A stretch of 23,502 nucleotides of DNA from a virus. The stretch covers positions 1-23,502 of the IMG/VR virus record IMGVR_UViG_3300008448_000662. The stretch is one strand, 5' to 3'. A model generated the notes under the pieces. The model saw nothing but the letters and a program-made list of their open reading frames with translations, had not been told where the DNA came from and did no database searches. Positions 1-5,966 of this stretch are shown here, piece by piece; the first letter of the stretch is position 1, and every line of letters starts with the position of its first letter. The position numbers were made by a program, and so were the translations under genes.

Positions 1-377
1 TTTCTTGAATTATATGTTGAAATGAATTCAGGTACAATACCCAATATTTGATAAATCTCTTTACAGATAAAACTATTAAACCTCATCAACGTTTGTACTG
101 TATTGATATTGTTAGAGTTCAAAAGAGGTTCCTCTATAATAACTCTAACAATACCTAAATTTTTATACTCATTAAGTTTAGTTTTAAAAATATCTGCTTT
201 AAGTAATAGTTCTTTAATCTTACTTTCTTCAGGGTTTTCTTTAGTCTTAGGTCTCGGTGAAATATGTGTCAATTCCAATAATTCCTTACTTTGTATGTCA
301 AAAAGTGCCCATCCGATAGTTCTTGTTGAAACATCGAGTCCAAGTACTTTAGGACTCTCTTTTAAAGTTCTACTCAT
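1..377 (-). CDS. RuvC-like resolvase/nuclease (3' end cut by the window edge)
   Basis: I translated this by hand from the ATG at 377-375; it stays open to base 1, giving 125 N-terminal residues. The N-terminus reads SPKVLGLDVSTRTIGWALFD, the first strand-turn-strand of the RuvC/RNase H-like fold, with the catalytic Asp at about residue 15. A second acidic motif, RVIIEEPLL, lies near residues 78-86, where RuvC family members carry their second catalytic Glu. The C-terminal Asp cluster is outside the window. Such enzymes cut branched DNA; in phages they resolve replication or packaging intermediates. The start lies 4 nt after the stop of the 824-residue fibre gene, so it is probably co-transcribed with the tail genes. 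No Shine-Dalgarno motif precedes it. The fold is fairly certain; the exact substrate (Holliday junction or other) is not. Confidence 0.8.
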   Translation of the reverse strand, partial: MSRTLKESPKVLGLDVSTRTIGWALFDIQSKELLELTHISPRPKTKENPEESKIKELLLKADIFKTKLNEYKNLGIVRVIIEEPLLNSNNINTVQTLMRFNSFICKEIYQILGIVPEFISTYNSR

Positions 378-381
378 ATGT

Positions 382-2856
382 TTAGAAATCAAATTTTATC
401 AAAAACTGTTGAATACCCTGTCTTGGTACAGGTGACTGCAGTTTTGATATAATCATAAGGTCTTTATTTGAATCGTAAAGACCAATTTCTGTTATATATG
501 GTGGAACACCTAAAGACCACCCAGGGTTTGAACTTTTTTGGAATTCAGCATCCCCCAAGTTAATTTTATATTTCATTTCGTAGATAGTTGCTTGGATATC
601 CGTTTCAACCAAACCATAAAAATAAAACTCGTCACCAAAATTAAGTTGTTGACCTGTGTTACCATTACTTGTTAAATCAATGTAATCACTTAAATCATAG
701 GTCGGAGCCGCGTCATACAAATCTTTAGTTATTACAAAAGTGGTATTTAATAAACCATCAGAAGTTATTAAACCATTTATTGTGGTTGCTGACAAATAAT
801 CGGTGTAATCAATAATTTTCCATTCTGTTGGGTCAGGTCTTTGATTACCAATAACTTTTTGACAAATAATTTCAAATCTTTCCGCAAAATAACCTGTGGT
901 TACATCACATAAATCAGGACAAAGTGTTGTCGTTGTGGTAACGTATGGACTAGTTGTTGTGGTAGTTGTCGATGGGTTATATTGTTTATAATTTAAACAA
1001 GCAAAATCACCACCAAATCTTACACTCACGTTTTGAGAACCAATATCTACACAATTAATATTCGGACCTAATATTTTAGTATAATAATTACAATGTAATG
1101 AATTAGTGAATGACATTTCATTAGTGAATCTGTAAGTAACATACATATACTCACCTGTACCCGTTAAAACCCCTTCACTTGATTGGTTTACAGGTCCACA
1201 AGTGTTTGGTGTTGTTAATGATAATTTAGGTGCGGGTAATGTCCAATTTCGATTTGATTTATAAGATAACGCCGCAACAATTTCCTCATCATCAAATACC
1301 ACAATTTTATGGTCAGGAAATACTTTACCAACCCTACTTGGTAAACCACTTGGTGTTGGGTGATTATCCCACAAATGATAATACCTAATACCAGGCTTAT
1401 TCATATCAACGTTTTTCTTTGACTGAATATATCCAACTTGTAATAAATTAAAGTTTTCAAAACCTGGAGGGTCAACCCAAAATGTTTGCCCTTGACAACA
1501 ATCAGGATTTTTGTGCCACATCAATGTTGGTATACTGATTCTAAAATTTCTAGCTTGACCTAGAGTATCTTCAGGTAATGTGTCATCTAAAGGTTCTAAT
1601 GCAAATTTTTCACCATAATAAAAATCAATTGTTTGATTAGTATAATGAACAATAGCTATCGCCTTTTGTTCTTCAGGTTCAACCTTAACAATCTCACCAA
1701 ATGAATTATTATAATATGTATCGGTAGTTTCAGCACTATAGGTGTTATCAATAAAAAATGTTTGACCTGAATTTGATTGATATCCAAGATACTCTTTAGT
1801 CCCCATATACTGAACCGAACCAAAATTAGAGAATCCTTTATAAAAAACATCATCTAATCCCGCCAAATCTTCAGACCATGGAATATTCATATTCCATATT
1901 TTAACATCAATCTCATCACTATTACATAATGATTCAAAGTTAATTACATCAGTATTATAATGGTTTAATGGTGTTATACTATCATATAATCCTGTCATAC
2001 TTGATGGGTACACTAAAGTTCTTGCAAAGCAAGGCCCCATTAAATCAGTAAAGTCAGGTGTTGGTCTATCTAAAGTTATAACATTATTACATACATCCAA
2101 AATTCTATAAGTTAAAATAGGATAACAACTAAATAACCCCATAACACACACTGTTTCAGGTGTTGCGGGTGTTGGTGTTGGGAATGTAGGTGTTGGCGTA
2201 GGTGTCGGAGTCTCACATGGTAATGTTTCAGTAGGTGTTGGCGTACTTGTTGGTGTTTCAGTAGGTGTTGGCGTAGGTGTTGGTGTTAATCCATTACAAT
2301 TACAATCATGTTTTGCTCTACCATCAAAATAAATTGTTATAAAATCACCAATTTGTGGTAATCTAGCGATTGATGTGTTACACCCTGAATATACAACATT
2401 AATAACACTACCACCACTAACTGTCGACATATCAACCATATAGTTAGAATTAATAACATGTTTGTTATCTGTAAATGCACTCCAATATGTAAAATCATTT
2501 GTCGTTATACCTGTAAAAAACCCTCTTGGCGCTGCTCTATTATATACCGCAGTTGATATTGAATCCATATATGGGATTCCATATGTGTTACCTGAAGACT
2601 CATCCACGTAATATGGGTATTTAACGTTTTGTTTGTTTGATTCAGGGACACCACTTGAGTTTTGTGCATTAAATGATGGTTCTAATATCATGGTATTAGA
2701 TTGATTATATGATGCGGGTAAAACATTATACGATACTTCACTATCACCAATTTGGAAATATGAAATATTAAACTTACCTTGAGACAATTTTTCTCTAGCA
2801 GTATCCGTTAACCTACTGTTAATTAATGCCGATGTATTTTTTAATATATAACTCAT
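382..2856 (-). CDS. Tail-fibre protein with split fibre N-terminal-like domain and Pro-Thr / poly-Thr linkers (824 aa)
   Basis: Residues 8-45 (LTDTAREKLSQGKFNISYFQ followed by IGDSEV) resemble the first half of the DUF3751-type phage tail-fibre N-terminal domain, where a helix leads into a strand ending in a GDG-like turn. Residues 784-824 (PPYITEIGLYDSNKDLMIIS and on) resemble the second half, whose usual motif is REIGLFDxDGDLIAV. About 735 residues lie between the halves. They include a Pro-Thr repeat (191-235), a Thr-rich tract (629-644), and several Cys pairs (CNC at 185-187, CC at 453-454). No signal peptide or membrane segment is seen. The likely role is a virion fibre or connector at the baseplate rim. 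The start ATG follows an A-rich leader and overlaps the stop of a six-codon leader frame. The domain match is by eye; the middle part is unrecognised. Confidence 0.6.
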   Translation of the reverse strand: MSYILKNTSALINSRLTDTAREKLSQGKFNISYFQIGDSEVSYNVLPASYNQSNTMILEPSFNAQNSSGVPESNKQNVKYPYYVDESSGNTYGIPYMDSISTAVYNRAAPRGFFTGITTNDFTYWSAFTDNKHVINSNYMVDMSTVSGGSVINVVYSGCNTSIARLPQIGDFITIYFDGRAKHDCNCNGLTPTPTPTPTETPTSTPTPTETLPCETPTPTPTPTFPTPTPATPETVCVMGLFSCYPILTYRILDVCNNVITLDRPTPDFTDLMGPCFARTLVYPSSMTGLYDSITPLNHYNTDVINFESLCNSDEIDVKIWNMNIPWSEDLAGLDDVFYKGFSNFGSVQYMGTKEYLGYQSNSGQTFFIDNTYSAETTDTYYNNSFGEIVKVEPEEQKAIAIVHYTNQTIDFYYGEKFALEPLDDTLPEDTLGQARNFRISIPTLMWHKNPDCCQGQTFWVDPPGFENFNLLQVGYIQSKKNVDMNKPGIRYYHLWDNHPTPSGLPSRVGKVFPDHKIVVFDDEEIVAALSYKSNRNWTLPAPKLSLTTPNTCGPVNQSSEGVLTGTGEYMYVTYRFTNEMSFTNSLHCNYYTKILGPNINCVDIGSQNVSVRFGGDFACLNYKQYNPSTTTTTTSPYVTTTTTLCPDLCDVTTGYFAERFEIICQKVIGNQRPDPTEWKIIDYTDYLSATTINGLITSDGLLNTTFVITKDLYDAAPTYDLSDYIDLTSNGNTGQQLNFGDEFYFYGLVETDIQATIYEMKYKINLGDAEFQKSSNPGWSLGVPPYITEIGLYDSNKDLMIISKLQSPVPRQGIQQFLIKFDF
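925..972 (-). repeat. Poly-Thr linker coding tract
   Basis: Codons 629-644 of the 824-residue fibre gene encode two Thr runs, T6 (with an adjoining Ser) and T5, separated by SPYV. They are followed by the Cys-containing stretch LCPDLCDV. Thr codons are mixed. A similar Thr run with a following Cys is found in the 491-residue neighbour (residues 91-107), so the two fibre genes appear to share a linker type. Confidence 0.85.
2152..2286 (-). repeat. Pro-Thr coding repeat (45 codons)
   Basis: Codons 191-235 of the 824-residue fibre gene encode alternating Thr-Pro runs broken by ETPTST, ETLPCE and FPTPTPATPE. Codons are mixed: ACA, ACC, ACT and ACG for Thr, and CCA, CCT, CCG and CCC for Pro. This suggests the amino-acid pattern is selected rather than being only a simple-sequence expansion. 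A 22-nt perfect direct repeat lies at 2224-2245 and 2254-2275, offset by exactly 30 nt (ten codons), so recombination or slippage there would keep the frame. The peptide is expected to be an extended, flexible, O-glycosylatable linker. Confidence 0.9.
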
Positions 2857-2881
2857 TTTATTTTTTTTTTCATTTTTTTAA

Positions 2882-4357
2882 TCACTCATAAAGTGAACCA
2901 ACACCCTGTACATTACAACATTGACAACCACTTAAAGACACATTATTAGTGAAACCATTATAGAAAAGAATAGTTGCTTGACAACAAGGTGAGATACCTG
3001 TTGAAGTTGCACCATATTTTAAAGGTCCAGGACCTCCGTTGTATTCTTCATTATCACCGTCAAATACAGGTGTTGGTGTTGGTTCAGGAGTTATTTCAAA
3101 TTCAGATATACCAACAGGTGGTGGTGGGTTATTACATGTTTTAGTGTAACTTATTACTGTCGTAATTGAATAAACGTCATTAGTTTGGTATGTTAATGAC
3201 TCATAAGTATGGACATAATATGTGTTGTAAGTTAAATACGAAGAACAAGGATATGAATTATACGAACCAACATTATCATACGAATTATTAACGTATGTTG
3301 TTATTGGTGTACCGTTTTTAATAACCGTAGTTGTAAAAGAACCACTTGCCGAATTTATATATGGAGTCCTAGTAAATAAACCTTGTAACTGTAAGTCAAA
3401 ATTCAATGTAACACCAGCAGGTAGTGATGGAAAAACACTAATTGTTGTTGTTGTTTGAATTGAGGTACTTGATAGATTTACACTTTGCGAGTTTATTGTT
3501 ACTGAATATGTTGTTATTGGGACACTAGGAAATAATATCGTATTATTAACAGGTGGCGTAAATATAGTGTCGGTAGAATCTTTAACTTTAACCGAATATG
3601 TTACATCAGGACATAACTCTTGGAATACACTGTTTGATGACCATGTTAGTCCCCCATCAATTGAATATTGATATGGAGGTACTCCACCCGCACCTACTAA
3701 ATTAATACTACCATCACAACTTGTACATGTCGTTGGATTAGAACTAACATTTAATGATAAATTTTCAACGTTTTGACATTCACCTTGAGTCACAGTCACA
3801 TCACCTTTTTTACCTAATATTTTCCAATTATTTAGTGGTGGGTAAGCTGGGTTAGTACTAAGAACTGTCTGACCATAATTATTTAATTGCCATACGTTAT
3901 CATTAACATTCCATGTTATTGTGTAATTATCATCATCGGAAATCCAACTTTGGTAACCACCTGATAACCCATTAGGTGTAAAATGAATACTATCAGTTGT
4001 GGTCGAACCATTTTGATTTAAATAACTAATAACCATACATAACTCATATGTTGGTTGTGGAGTTGTAGATGTTGTTGTAGTTGTTGTTTGTGCCGATGCG
4101 GTTAATTTACAAGTCGTATTTGCGGTAAAATCACCATAATAATCAGTTACGGTTACAGGATATGAACCAACAGATAAATTGGTTATTGTAAATGTTGTAT
4201 TACCATTATCCCACAATATATTATAAGGCGGTATACCACCTGTAACTATTAATGATGCAACACCATCGGATGTCGTCGCACTAGTTGGATTTGTGGTTTG
4301 ACATGCAATTCCAAGTGGAAATATCGTTATAGGTTGACACTCATTATATTCAATCAT
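2882..4357 (-). CDS. SprB-repeat fibre/adhesin-like structural protein (491 aa)
   Basis: Two SprB/Ig-like repeats are visible. The first spans about residues 17-85, with the core GGIPPYNILWDNG then TNLSVGSYPVTVTD. The second spans about 203-262, with GGVPPYQYSIDGG then a final VKVKD strand. A poly-Thr linker (91-99) and a short Pro-Thr stretch (EPTPTP, 425-430) join the modules. The C-terminal 40 residues carry CC (458-459) and CQCC (478-481), a compact Cys-rich end. No signal peptide is seen, so the protein is more likely a cytoplasmically assembled virion part than a secreted adhesin. It sits 25 nt upstream of the 824-residue fibre gene and 12 nt after the glycosyltransferase gene. The likely role is a receptor-binding or decoration fibre. 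The repeat family is recognised; the rest is unknown. Confidence 0.6.
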   Translation of the reverse strand: MIEYNECQPITIFPLGIACQTTNPTSATTSDGVASLIVTGGIPPYNILWDNGNTTFTITNLSVGSYPVTVTDYYGDFTANTTCKLTASAQTTTTTTSTTPQPTYELCMVISYLNQNGSTTTDSIHFTPNGLSGGYQSWISDDDNYTITWNVNDNVWQLNNYGQTVLSTNPAYPPLNNWKILGKKGDVTVTQGECQNVENLSLNVSSNPTTCTSCDGSINLVGAGGVPPYQYSIDGGLTWSSNSVFQELCPDVTYSVKVKDSTDTIFTPPVNNTILFPSVPITTYSVTINSQSVNLSSTSIQTTTTISVFPSLPAGVTLNFDLQLQGLFTRTPYINSASGSFTTTVIKNGTPITTYVNNSYDNVGSYNSYPCSSYLTYNTYYVHTYESLTYQTNDVYSITTVISYTKTCNNPPPPVGISEFEITPEPTPTPVFDGDNEEYNGGPGPLKYGATSTGISPCCQATILFYNGFTNNVSLSGCQCCNVQGVGSLYE

Positions 4358-4369
4358 TATTACAGTTTT

Positions 4370-5368
4370 TTATATAAATAATCCGTTATTCTGTTTTTTA
4401 TTAATTAATGACTTCATAACTTCAATATATTTTATGGTTGAACTTTGTTTATCAACATAATCAAAAAAATCGGAGTTTTCTTCCAATTTAATTAGTGGGT
4501 TTACTACGATATAATCACCTTTAAAAAATTTGGTATTTTTTAAGTCTTGGGTAACACCTGCCATATGTAATATAGGTCTTGTTTCATAAACATTAATAGT
4601 GTCTGTAGCCCAAGAAAAATTAAGTTCATCAGTTATTTTAGTTTCAATACCATAATACCATAGATTCCACAACAATGACCACATTTCTGCAGTCCAAAAT
4701 TGTATCTCACCAGGATTTATTGGAAACCTCTTTTGATAATCTAACATTTGGTCATATAATGGTGCACAATTCACATAAATTTTAGACCAAATTTCAGCAT
4801 TTGTGTTTTTTATAATATATTGACCACCACCTGAGTTTTCTTGATTAGATTTAATCGTTTCAACATCAATTCCAACAACATCTGCCATTTCACTCAATAA
4901 TTGACCTTTTTCTGAATTGGGGTGTTGTTTTTCATATCTTTCACAACAATCCATTATATACCTATAACCAATATAACCTATAGTATCAGAAAGATAACTT
5001 ATATCATCATCCATTAATTTTTCGAAATCAGGCAATTCTCTAAAAATGATATCAGCATCATGTAAAAAAAATGCTTGACCATATTCAGGAAATTCTTCTA
5101 ACCATTTATAAATTAAAAATGGTTTTATATTAGGTATATAATGTTTTTGAACTCTTTCATCCAAATAATGATGTACATTTATACCATACTCTTTTAATTT
5201 TAAAGATTCATCACTTGGTGTTTTTTTACCATGAACCATAGCAAAAATAACATGAATATCATTTGGGTTAATACCTTTTTCTATAAAATTGTGAACATAT
5301 ACCTCAACTTGCCAATGAAAATATGGAACATCAGGTTGTGCGGTCACAAAGACTAAATTTTTCATCAT
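4370..5368 (-). CDS. GT-A type glycosyltransferase, resembling Hyp-arabinosyl/Ser-galactosyltransferases (332 aa)
   Basis: The protein begins with a Rossmann-like strand (NLVFVTAQPD) and has the hallmark FFLHDADIIF at about 101-109, whose Asp-Ala-Asp (104-106) would be the metal/nucleotide-sugar DxD motif. A Gly-rich acceptor loop, NSGGGQYIIKN, lies at 178-188. IQFWTAEMWSLLWNLW at 222-237 recalls the W-x-x-EM motif of plant hydroxyproline O-arabinosyltransferases and peptidyl-serine galactosyltransferases. A late His (ILHMAGV, 266-272) fits a metal ligand. No transmembrane anchor is seen, so it should act in the host cytoplasm. Two adjacent ATGs (5368, 5365) make the start uncertain by one codon. 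It sits between adhesin-like genes after a 60-nt gap. The likely job is to glycosylate fibre proteins; modification of host surface glycans or phage DNA bases is the alternative. The GT fold is well supported; sugar and acceptor are not. Confidence 0.75.
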   Translation of the reverse strand: MMKNLVFVTAQPDVPYFHWQVEVYVHNFIEKGINPNDIHVIFAMVHGKKTPSDESLKLKEYGINVHHYLDERVQKHYIPNIKPFLIYKWLEEFPEYGQAFFLHDADIIFRELPDFEKLMDDDISYLSDTIGYIGYRYIMDCCERYEKQHPNSEKGQLLSEMADVVGIDVETIKSNQENSGGGQYIIKNTNAEIWSKIYVNCAPLYDQMLDYQKRFPINPGEIQFWTAEMWSLLWNLWYYGIETKITDELNFSWATDTINVYETRPILHMAGVTQDLKNTKFFKGDYIVVNPLIKLEENSDFFDYVDKQSSTIKYIEVMKSLINKKQNNGLFI

Positions 5369-5428
5369 ATCTAAAATATAATTTATAAATTTGTCTAATA
5401 AATAATTGTTTAATTCTTATACTTAAAT
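5369..5428 (-). promoter_or_regulatory. 60-nt AT-rich spacer before the glycosyltransferase gene
   Basis: This is one of only two gaps over 30 nt in the window. It is almost purely A/T and contains a 12-nt AT palindrome at 5380-5391 plus a minus-strand TTATAAATTATA stretch that loosely resembles a T4-type late motif or a Bacteroidota -7 element. No TTG -33 element at proper spacing and no Shine-Dalgarno motif were seen. A separate promoter for the glycosyltransferase is possible but not shown. Confidence 0.25.
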
Positions 5429-5956
5429 TCAAGGATAAGTAACTTGTACAAATTCTGTAAAAGTTGATTGTTCAAATGTTTCACCCATAATTAATACCAT
5501 AACATTTTGTATACAACACATAAATTGAGCTGTCATTGTTTGATATTCTTCAGCAATGGTTAAATCAAATGTACCATCACCATAATCAACATTATAATTA
5601 ACACTTATTGACCCACCTGTTAAAAGTGGCACCGTTACACTTTCAGTTTGAATCCCTGTTAATGGTTCACATATCATCATATTCCAAAATCTTTTGTATT
5701 GTGTTAGGTAATCAATATAACAACCTTGCCAAAAATCGGTATATATTTTTTCATCATACACATCATTACAAGTTTCACCCGAAGTACATGGTGTTGCCGA
5801 TTTAATGTACTCGTTAAACACTTTAATAAACGCATTTTGTGTTTGGGTTGACGTTGTAACCATAAAATCTTCCCAAACCGTACAATCAACTTCAGTTGTT
5901 CCTGAACCAATAATATTGTAGTTAGTATAATCACATATATCGTAAAAAAAAGCCAT
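5429..5956 (-). CDS. Unknown small structural-cluster protein (175 aa)
   Basis: I do not recognise this protein. It is acidic and aromatic-rich, with seven or more Cys including a CC pair near residues 147-148. The middle (YTDFWQGCYIDYLTQYKRFW, about 72-91) is probably helical, followed by a hairpin-like VTVPLLTGGSISVNYNVDYG and a second helix (EEYQTMTAQFMCCIQNVMVL). There is no signal peptide. It starts 10 nt after the 962-residue adhesin-like gene ends, and its start lies in an A/T-rich leader. The tight linkage to the fibre gene suggests a fibre partner, adaptor or assembly factor; that is inferred from position only. Confidence 0.55.
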   Translation of the reverse strand: MAFFYDICDYTNYNIIGSGTTEVDCTVWEDFMVTTSTQTQNAFIKVFNEYIKSATPCTSGETCNDVYDEKIYTDFWQGCYIDYLTQYKRFWNMMICEPLTGIQTESVTVPLLTGGSISVNYNVDYGDGTFDLTIAEEYQTMTAQFMCCIQNVMVLIMGETFEQSTFTEFVQVTYP

Positions 5957-5966
5957 ATTTTATATT

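Noticed and set aside
103-435. Plus-strand open frame of 110 codons at the left edge
   Set aside because: It lies antisense to the RuvC-like gene, whose minus-strand translation has recognisable catalytic motifs; the plus-strand product has none.
2152-2290. CRISPR array or tandem DNA satellite
   Set aside because: The repeat is in frame, encodes Pro-Thr with mixed codons, and has no unique spacers of constant length.
2861-2870. T10 tract as an intrinsic terminator
   Set aside because: On the transcribed minus strand it is an A-run, and there is no GC-rich stem beside it.
5369-5428. T4-type late promoter TATAAATA before the glycosyltransferase
   Set aside because: Only an imperfect TATAAATT is present on the coding strand, and such strings are common in sequence this AT-rich.
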